Positions 8,963 through 18,253 of a stretch of DNA of 64,000 bases are shown here, in pieces. The translations under genes were made by a program, and so were the position numbers. This DNA comes from Sedimenticola hydrogenitrophicus (GTDB lineage Bacteria; Pseudomonadota; Gammaproteobacteria; Chromatiales; Chromatiaceae), in the NCBI RefSeq assembly GCF_029017505.1, contig NZ_JAQGEI010000016.1:40455-104454 (forward strand), read 5' to 3'. The notes under the pieces were generated by a model, which had not been told where the DNA came from, did not search any database, and worked only from the letters and a program-made list of their open reading frames with translations. Position 1 is the stretch's first letter, and every line of letters begins with the position of its first letter.

Positions 8963-9751
8963 TCAGGCGATGGACTGGGCAGGCTGTTCCCGCTCCTCGT
9001 CTCTCAGGGTGAGCACCTCATATCCCGACTCGGTGACCAGAATGGTATGCTCCCACTGGGCGGAGAGGCTGCGGTCCTTGGTCACCACGGTCCAGCCGTC
9101 CGGGAGCATTTTCACCTGCCTTTTGCCGGCATTGATCATGGGTTCAATGGTGAAGCACATGCCGGGCACCAGTTTGATCCCGGTCCCCGGGGCCCCGTAG
9201 TGCAGGACCTGGGGGTCTTCGTGGAAGCCGCGGCCGATGCCGTGGCCACAATACTCATGCACCACCGAATAGTTATGGGATTCGGCATATTGCTGGATGA
9301 TATGGCCGATGTCTCCCAGGTGAGCCCCCGGCTTCACCTGGTTGATGCCGAGCCAGAGCGCCTCGTAGGTCACCTTGGTCAGGCGTCTGGCCAGGACCGA
9401 GGACTCGCCGACAAAGAACATCTTGCTGGTGTCGCCATGAAACCCGTCCTTGATGGTGGTGATGTCGATATTGATGATATCGCCGCTCTTGAGCCTCTTG
9501 TTCCCGGGAATGCCGTGGCAAACCTGGTGATTGACCGAGGTGCAGATGGACTTGGGGAAACCGCGGTAGTTGAGGGGGGCGGGAATGGCATTCTGCACAT
9601 CAACGATATAGTCATGGCAGCGCCGGTCCAGCTCATCCGTAGTGACTCCCGGTTGCACGTAGGGAGCGATCATCTCCAGCACTTCAGCGGCCAGCCGGCC
9701 GGATACCCGCATCTTCTCGATCTCTTCCGGGGTTTTGATGATTACACTCAT
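8963..9751 (-). CDS. map: Methionine aminopeptidase, type I
   Basis: Removes initiator methionine from nascent proteins. The five metal ligands of the pita-bread fold can be placed: D96 (NIDITT), D107 (HGDTSKMF), H170 (CGHGIGRGFHEDP), E203 (TIEPMI) and E234 (WEHT). The 262-aa length fits the short type I enzyme without an N-terminal zinc extension. It is divergent from rpsB, the usual arrangement, and forms a likely operon with glnD. AGGATAA lies just upstream of the ATG at 9751. Confidence 0.97.
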   Translation of the reverse strand: MSVIIKTPEEIEKMRVSGRLAAEVLEMIAPYVQPGVTTDELDRRCHDYIVDVQNAIPAPLNYRGFPKSICTSVNHQVCHGIPGNKRLKSGDIINIDITTIKDGFHGDTSKMFFVGESSVLARRLTKVTYEALWLGINQVKPGAHLGDIGHIIQQYAESHNYSVVHEYCGHGIGRGFHEDPQVLHYGAPGTGIKLVPGMCFTIEPMINAGKRQVKMLPDGWTVVTKDRSLSAQWEHTILVTESGYEVLTLRDEEREQPAQSIA

Positions 9752-9933
9752 GTAGATACTTATCCTGTGGTGTCGTGGTTGCCCTGCCGTCCGGCCGGTT
9801 ATCGGGCCTTACGCTATAGCTAGCTATTGTAAAGGTTAATTTCGCCTTATTCACCTCTACTGGTGCTGGGGTAGAAATACCCCGTTCTGGCAACAACGGC
9901 GGGGCGTGGAGTCCCCCGGGGCGGCGATGCCGA

Positions 9934-9962
9934 TTGTCGCATGCCGGCTTCTGTGGTATAAA
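9934..9962 (+). promoter_or_regulatory. Predicted sigma-70 promoter of rpsB-tsf
   Basis: A -35 element TTGTCG (9934-9939) and a -10 element TATAAA (9957-9962) are separated by exactly 17 bp. Transcription from it would begin near 9969, giving a leader of about 160 nt before the rpsB ATG. Confidence 0.7.
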
Positions 9963-9968
9963 ACGCGC

Positions 9969-10130
9969 CCCTGAATCGTGAGAACGCCAATTGGCGAACG
10001 GCCAGGGTCGGTGGGATCGGTTCCACCGAACAAATACACACACGTACCGACACAGCTGTCGGGGTGCCCGGGAAACCGGGTCGCCAGTTGGGGTATGTGG
10101 AGGACTAACCCGTACAATTCGGAGCAATAC
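9969..10130 (+). promoter_or_regulatory. Structured rpsB 5' leader (probable S2 autoregulatory element)
   Basis: The leader between the predicted transcription start and the rpsB ATG contains several stems: CGCCAATTGGCG (9985-9996), GTGGGA/TTCCAC (about 10011-10026), CCGACA-CAGC-TGTCGG (10047-10062) and GCCCGG/CCGGGT (about 10066-10080). In gammaproteobacteria the rpsB leader is a conserved target for feedback repression by ribosomal protein S2. The position, length and stem-rich character here fit that, but I have not aligned it to the known structure. A CGGAG ribosome-binding site precedes the ATG. Confidence 0.6.
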
Positions 10131-10892
10131 ATGAGCAACATCTCGATGCGTCAGATGCTTGAGGCTGGCGTGCACTTTGGTCATCAGACCCGCTACTGGA
10201 ACCCCAAAATGGGGGCCTACATCTTCGGTCACCGCAACAAGATCCATATTCTGAATCTTGACAAGACCCTCCCACTGTACAAGGAAGCCATGAATTTCAT
10301 GGGCTCCCTGGCTGCAAACGGCGGTAAAATCCTGTTTGTCGGCACCAAGCGCGCCGCCAGTGAAACCATCAAGGAAGAGGCGGCCCGCTGTGGCATGCCC
10401 TACGTGAACCACCGCTGGCTGGGTGGCATGCTGACCAACTTCAAGACCATCAAACAGCGCATCAAGCGTCTGAAGGATCTCGAGGCGATGTTTGAAGATG
10501 GCACTATTGACCGCTTCAACAAGAAGGAGGCCCTTGGCCTGCGCCGTGAGCTGGAGAAGCTGGACCGCAGCCTGGGTGGTATCAAGGAGATGACCGGCCT
10601 GCCGGACGTGCTGTTTGTCATCGATACCGGGCACGAGGATATCGCCGTGGCCGAGGCGCGCAAGCTGGGCATTCCCGTGGTGGGCGTGGTGGACACCAAT
10701 AACAACCCCGATGACATCGACTACGTGATCCCCGGAAACGACGACGCTATCCGCGCTATCCAGCTCTATGTGCAGGGTGCGGCGGCGGCCGTCCTGGAGG
10801 GGCGTGCCAGCGCGGCCCATCTCGGTGGCAAAGAGGGCAGTGTCGACGAGTTTGTCGAAGTGCCGGAAGAGAAAGCCAAGGCAGCGGAGTAA
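10131..10892 (+). CDS. rpsB: 30S ribosomal protein S2
   Basis: Small-subunit protein S2 (253 aa). The start at 10131 gives the canonical N-terminus [20 protein letters not shown] and follows CGGAG; an in-frame extension to 9978 would read through the leader and is rejected. Family hallmarks include [27 protein letters not shown] and the conserved [19 protein letters not shown] segment. It is first in the rpsB-tsf unit, which here has an unusually long 256-bp spacer before tsf. Confidence 0.98.
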   Translation: MSNISMRQMLEAGVHFGHQTRYWNPKMGAYIFGHRNKIHILNLDKTLPLYKEAMNFMGSLAANGGKILFVGTKRAASETIKEEAARCGMPYVNHRWLGGMLTNFKTIKQRIKRLKDLEAMFEDGTIDRFNKKEALGLRRELEKLDRSLGGIKEMTGLPDVLFVIDTGHEDIAVAEARKLGIPVVGVVDTNNNPDDIDYVIPGNDDAIRAIQLYVQGAAAAVLEGRASAAHLGGKEGSVDEFVEVPEEKAKAAE

Positions 10893-11148
10893 TCCTTGCC
10901 GGCGTATTCCAGCGGGGAATCGGGCGGGTGCCGGTGTTAGCGGTACCCGTTCGTCGTCCGGCGGACGAGCCGGGCGCGGATTGGAACATTGAACGGATAG
11001 CGGCTACGTTGATCGGATGACCGTAACGGCCGCCCATTCGGGCAAGCTGTAACAGGCGCGGCGCAGCTCGCGCCAGCCACTGACGGCCCGGACCCCAAAA
11101 CCGCTATCTTCTTACACTAGCTTTAAAATAAGCGAGGAATTACGAATC
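10893..11148 (+). other. rpsB-tsf spacer
   Basis: 256 bp with no gene. It contains a GC-rich palindrome around TCGTCCGGCGGACGA (about 10951-10966) without a T-run, which could act as a partial attenuator or processing site between rpsB and tsf. GAGGA near 11134 is the tsf ribosome-binding site. Confidence 0.45.
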
Positions 11149-12036
11149 ATGGCGATTACAGCCTCTCTGGTAAAGGAACTGCGTGAGCGTACCGGTTCCG
11201 GCATGATGGAATGCAAAAAGGCGTTGGTCGAGGCCGATGGCGATATCGACGCAGCGATAGAAAACATGCGTAAATCAGGACAGGCAAAGGCTGCCAAGAA
11301 GGCGGGGCGTACCGCCGCTGACGGCCTGATAGTCATCCAGATGACCGATGACAACAAAAAGGGTGTCATGGTTGAAGTCAACTGTGAAACCGATTTTGTT
11401 GCCAAGGATGAGAATTTCACCTCTTTTGCCAATGCCGTGGCGCAACGCGCCCTGGCCTCGGATGTGGCCAGTGTCGAAGAGCTGCTGAATGCCCCGCTGC
11501 ACGACGGCGAAGAGACCACCGTGAATACTGCGCGTGAGGCGCTCGTGGTGAAGATCGGCGAGAACATGAATGTGCGTCGCTTTGAGCGCTTCGAGTCCGC
11601 CAACGGCCGTCTGTCCAGCTACAGCCACGGCGCGCGTATCGGCGTGGTGGTGGATATCGAAGGCGCTGACGACGAGCTGGCGAAGGACATCGCCATGCAT
11701 GTGGCCGCCAGCAACCCGACCTGCGTCTCCGAGGAGCAGGTGTCTGCCGAGCTGGTGGAAAAGGAGCGCGAGATCTTCAAGGCGCAGGCGCTGGAGAGTG
11801 GCAAGCCGGAGAATATCGTGGACAAGATCGTCGATGGCCGGGTACGCAAGTATCTGTCCGAGATCACCCTCCTGGGACAGGCGTTCGTGAAAGACCCCGA
11901 CACCACGGTGGAGAAACTGCTTGCCGGTGCCGGCGCCAAGGTCAACAGCTTCAAACGCTTTGAAGTGGGCGAAGGAATCGAAAAGAAACAGGAAAACTTC
12001 GCCGATGAGGTGATGGCGCAGGTTCGCGGTGAATAA
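11149..12036 (+). CDS. tsf: Translation elongation factor Ts
   Basis: Nucleotide-exchange factor that regenerates EF-Tu-GTP. The 295-aa protein shows the EF-Ts signature [16 protein letters not shown] near residues 12-27 and the [10 protein letters not shown] motif contacting EF-Tu, followed by the coiled-coil and C-terminal modules. GAGGA is about ten bases upstream of the ATG. Transcription probably ends at the strong terminator at 12043-12076, separating rpsB-tsf from pyrH. Confidence 0.98.
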   Translation: MAITASLVKELRERTGSGMMECKKALVEADGDIDAAIENMRKSGQAKAAKKAGRTAADGLIVIQMTDDNKKGVMVEVNCETDFVAKDENFTSFANAVAQRALASDVASVEELLNAPLHDGEETTVNTAREALVVKIGENMNVRRFERFESANGRLSSYSHGARIGVVVDIEGADDELAKDIAMHVAASNPTCVSEEQVSAELVEKEREIFKAQALESGKPENIVDKIVDGRVRKYLSEITLLGQAFVKDPDTTVEKLLAGAGAKVNSFKRFEVGEGIEKKQENFADEVMAQVRGE

Positions 12037-12042
12037 CTAACC

Positions 12043-12076
12043 AAAAACAGTCCCGGTCTCCCGGGACTGTTTTTTT
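12043..12076 (+). terminator. Rho-independent terminator after tsf
   Basis: Perfect 10-bp stem ACAGTCCCGG (12047-12056), loop TCTC, complement CCGGGACTGT (12061-12070), then a run of T to 12075, with a matching A-run before the stem. It lies seven bases after the tsf stop codon and is the clearest intrinsic terminator in the window. Confidence 0.93.
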
Positions 12077-12354
12077 GTCCAGGGATGGACTTGTGCCGCG
12101 GAGGCCATGAGGAGTGGTACAGGGATGTACCGATTACGGAGCCGAGGATGCCATGGCCGTAGTGGCAACCCCCGTGGTTGCCCGGACAAAGGGCAGGCAC
12201 AGGGGCCTGTCCCTACGGGCCGCGGAGACCACGGATAGCCGGGTGTGGATTTGTCCAGATCCTCGACGTGGGATGCGCTGTCACTTATCCACCCTACCTT
12301 GGGCCTTCACCGGGTTGATGGCTCGTTGTGTATGTTAAAGATTAGAGAATTTGT
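12077..12354. other. tsf-pyrH intergenic region
   Basis: About 280 bp without a convincing gene. It includes a short inverted motif AGGCACAGGGGCCTGTCCC (from about 12193) and fragments resembling the TTATCCACCCTAC arm of the GTAGGGTGG repeats near 12287. An AGAGAAT ribosome-binding sequence precedes pyrH. No clear -35/-10 pair was found, although pyrH needs its own promoter given the terminator after tsf. Confidence 0.4.
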
Positions 12355-13080
12355 ATGGCTGAATTGATCTGCCGGCGCATCCTGCTCAAGTTGAGTGGCG
12401 AGGCGCTGATGGGCACGGGCAGCTTCGGGATCGATCCCGAGGTGATCGCCCGGGTGGCCGAGGATATCCAGGGGCTGGTCGATGCCGGCATCCAGGTGGG
12501 GCTGGTGATCGGCGGCGGAAATATCTTTCGCGGCGAGGGCCTGGCCAAGGCCGGCATGGACCGGGTTTCCGGTGATCACATGGGCATGCTGGCGACGGTC
12601 ATGAACGCCCTGGCCATGCAGAACTCACTGTTGAAGCTGGGTGTGCCAGCCCGTACCATGTCCGCCATCGGTATGGAGCAGGTGTGCGAAACCTATGTAC
12701 GCAGGAAGGCGGTGGAGTACCTGGATAAAGGCGAGGTGGTGCTGTTCGCCGCCGGCACGGGGAATCCGTTCTTTACCACCGACTCGGCGGCCAGTCTGCG
12801 GGCAATCGAGATAGATGCCGATCTGCTGATCAAGGCGACCAAGGTCGATGGGGTCTATTCGGCCGATCCGGTGAAGGATCCCGATGCCGAGTTTTATCCC
12901 CGAATCAGCTATGATAGGGCGTTGTCCGAGGGTTTGCAGGTGATGGACGCGACGGCGATCGTATTGTGTCGCGACAACGGCATGCCGCTGCGGATAATGA
13001 ATATCAACACCCCGGGTGCCCTGTTGCGCCTGGTGAAAGGTGAGGAAATCGGTTCCCTTGTGGAGAGTGGAAATGATTGA
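12355..13080 (+). CDS. pyrH: UMP kinase
   Basis: Amino-acid-kinase-fold UMP kinase (241 aa) that phosphorylates UMP to UDP and is allosterically controlled by GTP and UTP in this family. It shows the KLSGEALMG nucleotide loop, GGGNIFRG, the [13 protein letters not shown] segment and the C-terminal [13 protein letters not shown] region ([16 protein letters not shown]). The stop codon overlaps the frr start by eight bases, so translation of the two is probably coupled. Confidence 0.98.
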   Translation: MAELICRRILLKLSGEALMGTGSFGIDPEVIARVAEDIQGLVDAGIQVGLVIGGGNIFRGEGLAKAGMDRVSGDHMGMLATVMNALAMQNSLLKLGVPARTMSAIGMEQVCETYVRRKAVEYLDKGEVVLFAAGTGNPFFTTDSAASLRAIEIDADLLIKATKVDGVYSADPVKDPDAEFYPRISYDRALSEGLQVMDATAIVLCRDNGMPLRIMNINTPGALLRLVKGEEIGSLVESGND

Positions 13081-13630
13081 TGACATAAAAAAAGACGCGA
13101 CTACGCGCATGGGCAAGAGTGTGGATGCGCTGGACCATGAACTGGCAAAGGTACGGACCGGCCGGGCCCATCCCAGTTTGCTGGACCATCTGACGGTCTC
13201 CTACTACGGTTCGGACGTTCCGCTCAGCCAGGTGGCCAATGTCACGGTGGATGATGCCCGTACCCTGGCCATCACCCCCTGGGAAAAGAACATGGTGCAG
13301 ACCATCGAGAAGGCGATCATGAATTCCGATCTCGGTCTGAATCCCAATTCCGCCGGCACCGTCATCCGCGTGCCGCTGCCGCCACTGACCGAGGAGCGCC
13401 GCAAGGATCTGATCCGGGTGGTGCGCAACGAGGCGGAGCAGGCCCGCGTGGCGGTGCGCAATATCCGCCGGGATGCCAACAGCGAACTGAAGAACCTGGT
13501 CAAGGAGAAGCTGATTTCCGAAGATGACGAGCGACGCGGCCAGGAGATCATTCAGAAACTGACGGATCAGCACATCAAGGAGATCGATGAGCATCTGGCG
13601 GTCAAGGAGAAGGACCTGATGTCGATCTGA
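13073..13630 (+). CDS. frr: Ribosome recycling factor
   Basis: RRF splits post-termination ribosomes together with EF-G. The start at 13073 gives 185 aa, the family length, beginning [20 protein letters not shown]. The family motif [15 protein letters not shown] and the conserved C-terminal helix with [14 protein letters not shown] are present. The start codon lies within the 3' end of pyrH (8-nt overlap). Confidence 0.97.
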   Translation: MIDDIKKDATTRMGKSVDALDHELAKVRTGRAHPSLLDHLTVSYYGSDVPLSQVANVTVDDARTLAITPWEKNMVQTIEKAIMNSDLGLNPNSAGTVIRVPLPPLTEERRKDLIRVVRNEAEQARVAVRNIRRDANSELKNLVKEKLISEDDERRGQEIIQKLTDQHIKEIDEHLAVKEKDLMSI

Positions 13631-13668
13631 TCCGGGACAGCGGGTAGCCAGGTCCAGGAGCGATATAC

Positions 13669-13745
13669 AGGGGTCGGAGTCGGTTGGCGTCGCTATCTCA
13701 GGAGTCCAGTGCTGAGGTGCGACGCGAATTCGATTCCGACCCCTC
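13669..13745. repeat. GGGGTCGGAGTC inverted repeat, copy 1
   Basis: 77-nt imperfect palindrome between frr and uppS, with outer arms AGGGGTCGGAGTCG and CGATTCCGACCCCT and inner arms GGCGTCGC / GCGACGC. Copies at 30891-30967 and 62986-63058 share the terminal arms with different centres. The shape resembles REP elements mobilised by REP-associated tyrosine transposases, but no such gene is in the window. Confidence 0.8.
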
Positions 13746-13791
13746 AAGCTAATTCGACACAATGCAGCAGCGGACAGAGGATTCGGGTTTA

Positions 13792-14556
13792 ATGGAGGGT
13801 GATGGAGTGGCCCGGATACCACGGCATGTCGCCATAGTTATGGATGGTAACGGGCGTTGGGCGCAGCAGCGGAATCTCCCGCGTCATGCCGGGCACAAGG
13901 CGGGCGTGAAGTCGGTCCGTACCAGTGTGGAGGAGTCGGTCAGGCACGGCATCGAGGTGCTGACCCTGTTTGCCTTCAGCAGTGAAAACTGGAAGCGGCC
14001 GGCGGGCGAGGTCTCGCTGTTGATGGATCTGTTCATGGTGGCCTTGCAGCGCGAAGTGAAGCGTCTGAAGCGCAATAACGTCCGGTTGCGGATTATCGGC
14101 GATCGCAGTGCATTTTCCGACAAGCTCCAGCAGCGCATCGCCGCCGCCGAGGCCGAGACCGCCGACAACGACGGACTGGTGCTGCAGATTGCCGCCAACT
14201 ACGGTGGCCGCTGGGATATCGTCCAGGCGGTGAGGCGTCTCGCTACCCGGGTGGCGTCCGGCGAACTGACGGCGGAGCGGATCAGCGAAGCGGCCATCTC
14301 ATCCGAGCTCTCGTTTTCCGACCTGCCCGACCCGGACCTGTTTATCCGTACCGGTGGCGAGCAACGGATCAGTAACTTTATGCTTTGGCAGTCCGCTTAT
14401 ACCGAACTCTATTTCACCGATGCCTACTGGCCCGATTTTGACGCGCGGGCCTACACCGCCGCCCTGGACTTTTTCGCCGCACGCCAGCGTCGCTTCGGTA
14501 CGCTTGGGGAACAGCTGCCGACGACGAATCCCAACCCCTCGGATCCGACGGACTGA
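13792..14556 (+). CDS. uppS: Undecaprenyl diphosphate synthase (cis-prenyltransferase)
   Basis: Condenses isopentenyl diphosphate onto farnesyl diphosphate to give the C55 lipid carrier. The catalytic motif IVMDGNGRW (D18), [19 protein letters not shown] and the C-terminal [19 protein letters not shown] motif are all present. I chose the ATG at 13792 (254 aa) because GAGGA lies ten bases upstream; the in-frame ATG at 13762 has no ribosome-binding site and would start inside the repeat-flanking sequence. cdsA follows after two bases. Confidence 0.96.
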   Translation: MEGDGVARIPRHVAIVMDGNGRWAQQRNLPRHAGHKAGVKSVRTSVEESVRHGIEVLTLFAFSSENWKRPAGEVSLLMDLFMVALQREVKRLKRNNVRLRIIGDRSAFSDKLQQRIAAAEAETADNDGLVLQIAANYGGRWDIVQAVRRLATRVASGELTAERISEAAISSELSFSDLPDPDLFIRTGGEQRISNFMLWQSAYTELYFTDAYWPDFDARAYTAALDFFAARQRRFGTLGEQLPTTNPNPSDPTD

Positions 14557-14558
14557 CC

Positions 14559-15380
14559 ATGCTGCTACAGCGAATCCTGACCGCCCTGGTACTGCTGCCG
14601 CTGGTGATCGCCGGGGTGCTTTATCTGCCGACCAGCGGATTCGCCCTGGTGTTGGCCGGGGTGATTCTGCTGGGAGCCGACGAATGGACCCGGCTGGCCG
14701 AACTGACCCGGCGCCCGCAGCGCATCCTTTATCTGCTGACCATGGGGCTGGCCATGGCCGCGCTCGGTGCGATCCTGCCATACCCGCTGCCGAGTCTGGC
14801 GCTGTTCGCCGCGGCCAGTCTCGGCTGGCTGGTGATCTCCGTGTATATCATCCGCTACCGGCCGGATCGGGTGGTTGAGCCGGGCCGGGCCGGCAAGCTG
14901 CTGCTCGGTTATTTTGTCCTGCTGCCCACCTGGGCGGCCCTGGTCTATCTGCATGGCGACGGTGCGCAGGGGCCGGCCCTGGTGCTGTACGCCCTGTCGC
15001 TCTCCTGGGTGGCCGATACCGGCGCCTACTTCGCCGGCCGGCAGTGGGGAAGGGTCAAGCTGTCACCCCATATCAGTCCGAAAAAGACCCGTGAGGGGGT
15101 CTATGGTGCCTTGCTGGCGGTCGGTTTGTGGAGTGGGGTGCTGATCTGGCTGCGCCCGGAGACGGGCACCCTGTGGCAGGTCGTGATCCTCTGCCTGCTG
15201 GTCTGTCTGGTGTCGGTGGTCGGTGACCTGTTCGAGAGCCTGCTGAAGCGGCAGGCCGGGATCAAGGACAGCGGAAACCTGTTGCCCGGCCATGGGGGTA
15301 TACTGGACAGGATTGACAGTCTGACGGCGGTAGCCCCGGTGTTCACCCTGGGACTGCTGTTACTGGGAGGTGGCGGGTGA
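14559..15380 (+). CDS. cdsA: Phosphatidate cytidylyltransferase
   Basis: Integral membrane CDP-diacylglycerol synthase (273 aa), the branch point of phospholipid synthesis. About eight hydrophobic helices, then the family signature [16 protein letters not shown] and the C-terminal ISPKKTREG and [19 protein letters not shown] motifs with catalytic acidic residues. It follows uppS by two bases, and its stop overlaps the dxr GTG start (GTGA), indicating translational coupling. Confidence 0.96.
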   Translation: MLLQRILTALVLLPLVIAGVLYLPTSGFALVLAGVILLGADEWTRLAELTRRPQRILYLLTMGLAMAALGAILPYPLPSLALFAAASLGWLVISVYIIRYRPDRVVEPGRAGKLLLGYFVLLPTWAALVYLHGDGAQGPALVLYALSLSWVADTGAYFAGRQWGRVKLSPHISPKKTREGVYGALLAVGLWSGVLIWLRPETGTLWQVVILCLLVCLVSVVGDLFESLLKRQAGIKDSGNLLPGHGGILDRIDSLTAVAPVFTLGLLLLGGGG

Positions 15381-16555
15381 TTGGCGTGACGGTACTGGGT
15401 GCGACCGGCTCTATCGGTATCAGTACGCTGGATGTGGTGGCGCGGCACCCGGACAAATATCGCATCGTGGCGCTGACCGCCAATCGGGACGTGGAGGGGC
15501 TCTATCGTCAGTGCCGGCAGCATGCGCCCGAGTACGCCGTCATGGCGGATGGCGATGCGGCATGCCGTCTGGAGCGTCGGCTCAAGGATGCGGGCTTGTC
15601 GATAGACGTATTGACCGGTGTGGAGGGCCTGGAGCATGTGGCCTCCATGGCGGGCGTGGACTATGTCATGGCGGCGATCGTCGGCGCCGCCGGTCTGCTG
15701 CCTACACTGGCGGCGGCCCGGGCCGGCAAGCGGGTGCTGCTGGCCAACAAGGAGGCGCTGGTGGTCTCTGGCGCGCTGTTCATGCAGGCCGTGGAGCAGG
15801 GTGGGGCGGAGATCCTGCCGATCGACAGCGAGCATAATGCGGTGTTTCAGTGCATGCCGGCCGATTTCCGCCGCGGGCTGGAACGGGTGGGGGTGTCGCG
15901 CATCCTGTTGACCGCCTCCGGGGGGCCGTTCCGCACGCTCTCGCTGGATCAGCTGCGGGATGTGACCCCGGACCAGGCCTGCGCCCATCCCAACTGGGAA
16001 ATGGGACGCAAGATCTCGGTGGATTCCGCCACCATGATGAACAAGGGACTGGAGGTGATCGAGGCCTGCTGGCTGTTCCATACCACGCCGGATCGGATCA
16101 AGGTGGTGCTGCATCCGCAAAGCGTCATCCACTCCATGGTCGCCTATGCCGACGGCTCGGTGCTCGCGCAACTGGGCAATCCCGATATGCGTACCCCGAT
16201 TGCCCACGCCCTGGCGTGGCCCGAGCGCATCGAGTCCGGGGTGGCCCCCCTGGACCTGTTCGAGGTGGCCCGGCTGGACTTCGAGCCGCCCAGCCTGGAG
16301 CGGTTTGCCTGCCTGCGGCTCGCCTACGAGGCAATCGAGGCCGGCGGCACCTCTCCGGCCATCCTCAATGCTGCCAATGAGATCGCGGTGGCGGCGTTCC
16401 TGCGCGGAAAACTGGGGTTTACCGATATCCCGTGGGTGATCGGTTCGGTGCTCGAAACCCTGCCGGGACGGCATGACGCCGATCTGGAGACCCTGCTTGC
16501 GGTGGATGGCGAGGCCCGCCGCCGGGCGGAACAATTGATCCGCGAGCGGGTCTGA
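15377..16555 (+). CDS. dxr: 1-deoxy-D-xylulose 5-phosphate reductoisomerase
   Basis: NADPH-dependent second enzyme of the MEP isoprenoid pathway (392 aa). NADPH-binding [14 protein letters not shown] is at the N-terminus, followed by [12 protein letters not shown], the metal-binding DSEHNAVFQ and the substrate loop SGGPF. The start codon is GTG and overlaps the cdsA stop by four bases. In E. coli dxr precedes uppS; here it sits between cdsA and rseP, a rearrangement seen in some gammaproteobacteria. Confidence 0.97.
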   Translation: MIGVTVLGATGSIGISTLDVVARHPDKYRIVALTANRDVEGLYRQCRQHAPEYAVMADGDAACRLERRLKDAGLSIDVLTGVEGLEHVASMAGVDYVMAAIVGAAGLLPTLAAARAGKRVLLANKEALVVSGALFMQAVEQGGAEILPIDSEHNAVFQCMPADFRRGLERVGVSRILLTASGGPFRTLSLDQLRDVTPDQACAHPNWEMGRKISVDSATMMNKGLEVIEACWLFHTTPDRIKVVLHPQSVIHSMVAYADGSVLAQLGNPDMRTPIAHALAWPERIESGVAPLDLFEVARLDFEPPSLERFACLRLAYEAIEAGGTSPAILNAANEIAVAAFLRGKLGFTDIPWVIGSVLETLPGRHDADLETLLAVDGEARRRAEQLIRERV

Positions 16556-16565
16556 TTTAATCGCC

Positions 16566-17978
16566 ATGACTTCATTTTTGTTTACCCTCTTATCATTCCT
16601 GGTTGCCCTCGGCATTCTGATCGCGGTTCACGAGTTTGGCCACTTCTGGGTGGCGAGGAAACTGGGCGTCAAGGTGTTGCGGTTTTCCATCGGTTTCGGC
16701 AAGCCGCTGCTGACCTTCCGGGGGCGGCCGTCGGCGCCTGAGGAGGCCTCCGGGGGTCGCCTCTCCGAGGCGGACCTGGGCACCGAGTATGTGGTCGCGG
16801 CCATCCCCTTGGGTGGCTATGTGAAGATGCTCGATGAGCGGGAGGGGGAGGTTCCCGAACGCTACCTGCCGCAGGCCTTCAACCGGCAGTCGGTGGCGGT
16901 TCGCTCGGCCATCGTCGCGGCCGGACCGCTGTTCAATTTTGCCTTTGCACTGCTGGCCTTCTGGTTTATCGGTGTCTACGGGGATACCGGGTCACGGCCC
17001 TGGATCGGCGAGGTGGCGGAGTCGACCATTGCTGCCGAGGCGGGGTTTGCCGCCGATGACGAGATACTCGCCGTGGGCGATACCCTGACGCCGACCTGGG
17101 AGTCGGCTGTCTACACGTTGTTGACCAATGCCACCTCGGGTGATGACGTGGGCGTCACGGTGCGTGATGCCGCCGGCCTCGAGCGGCTGCGCATACTGCC
17201 GGGTGATCGTCTACTGGTCCTGGCGGAGGATGGCCGGTTGCTGGAGCGTCTCGGTCTTGCGCCAAAACGGCCGGTGATCGAACCGGTGATCGGGCAGGTG
17301 GTAGCGGGAGAGACCGCCGAATCGGCGGGTCTCAAAGCGGGTGACCGGGTGCTCTCGATCGATGGCCGCGAGGTGGGGTCATGGTCCGAACTGGTCGAAT
17401 ATATCCAGCGCCACCCGGCGACCCTGGTGGAGATGTGGATCTCGCGCGACGGTGCCGAGCGACCGATCAAGCTGATTGTCGGGCAGACCAACCAGGGCGA
17501 GCAGACGGTCGGGCGCATCGGCGCGGGGCCGCATATACCGGAGGGCCTGTTCGACGATTACCGGGTGGAGGTGCGCTACGGCCCGCTGGAGGCGGTGACC
17601 ATGGCGGCAGTCAAGACCGGGGATATGTCGCTGTTCATGCTAAAAATGCTGGGCCGGATGGTGATCGGGGAGATCTCCGTCAAAAATCTCAGTGGGCCCA
17701 TCTCGATAGCCCAGACCGCGGGTCGGACCGCGAGCTTCGGGCTGACCCAGTTCCTCAAGTTCCTGGCGCTGGTCAGTATCAGCCTGGGGGTACTTAATCT
17801 GTTGCCGGTTCCCATTCTGGACGGTGGCCACCTGTTCTACTTCCTGGTAGAGGCGATCAAGGGGAGCCCGGTCTCCGAGGCGGCCCAGGCCTTCGGGCAG
17901 CGGATCGGACTGGTGATTCTGCTGGGCCTGATGACCCTGGCGTTCTACGTGGATATCGCACGTCTGTTCAATTCGTAA
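16566..17978 (+). CDS. rseP: Site-2 intramembrane zinc metalloprotease RseP
   Basis: Inner-membrane protease (470 aa) that cleaves anti-sigma-E and remnant signal peptides. The zinc site HEFGH is at residues 22-26 in the first TM helix. Two periplasmic PDZ domains follow (roughly 125-210 and 225-305), and the third zinc ligand lies in LPVPILDGGHLFYF near the C-terminus. It starts ten bases after dxr and precedes bamA, the conserved envelope-biogenesis order. Confidence 0.96.
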   Translation: MTSFLFTLLSFLVALGILIAVHEFGHFWVARKLGVKVLRFSIGFGKPLLTFRGRPSAPEEASGGRLSEADLGTEYVVAAIPLGGYVKMLDEREGEVPERYLPQAFNRQSVAVRSAIVAAGPLFNFAFALLAFWFIGVYGDTGSRPWIGEVAESTIAAEAGFAADDEILAVGDTLTPTWESAVYTLLTNATSGDDVGVTVRDAAGLERLRILPGDRLLVLAEDGRLLERLGLAPKRPVIEPVIGQVVAGETAESAGLKAGDRVLSIDGREVGSWSELVEYIQRHPATLVEMWISRDGAERPIKLIVGQTNQGEQTVGRIGAGPHIPEGLFDDYRVEVRYGPLEAVTMAAVKTGDMSLFMLKMLGRMVIGEISVKNLSGPISIAQTAGRTASFGLTQFLKFLALVSISLGVLNLLPVPILDGGHLFYFLVEAIKGSPVSEAAQAFGQRIGLVILLGLMTLAFYVDIARLFNS

Positions 17979-17995
17979 TTAATTCCCCATGCCCC

Positions 17996-18024
17996 TTGGG
18001 TAGGTTCGAAAGTTTATTTATACT
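17996..18024 (+). promoter_or_regulatory. Possible promoter upstream of bamA
   Basis: TTGGGT (17996-18001), a 17-bp spacer and TATACT (18019-18024) in the 275-bp gap before bamA. The -10 is good and the -35 is weak. No sigma-E style GAACTT box was found, although bamA is a sigma-E target in E. coli. The remaining leader (18025-18253) contains no gene. Confidence 0.35.
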
Positions 18025-18253
18025 AGTGCACTTTTGGGGTCAGCGGGTGCTTGGGGAGGATGGGCTGATGTCGAAAAAGCTATGAATATCATAGTGATAG
18101 CATGATCACGTTCGGTTTGAAAAGCGATCGAATTTTACGGCCGCCATCTACCCTTTTTCATGTTGGGAGCGAAAACGGTGATCCCGGTTTCGCCAGGGTG
18201 AGGGGCTCGATTGTCATGGATAGACTTAAAAAACAAAACCTTATAAAGATAAT

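Noticed and set aside
6453..9200. 915-aa open frame on the plus strand
   Set aside because: Lies antisense to glnD and map, which are unmistakable families. The frame is low-complexity (Gln, Val, Gly, His rich), typical of a GC-rich shadow.
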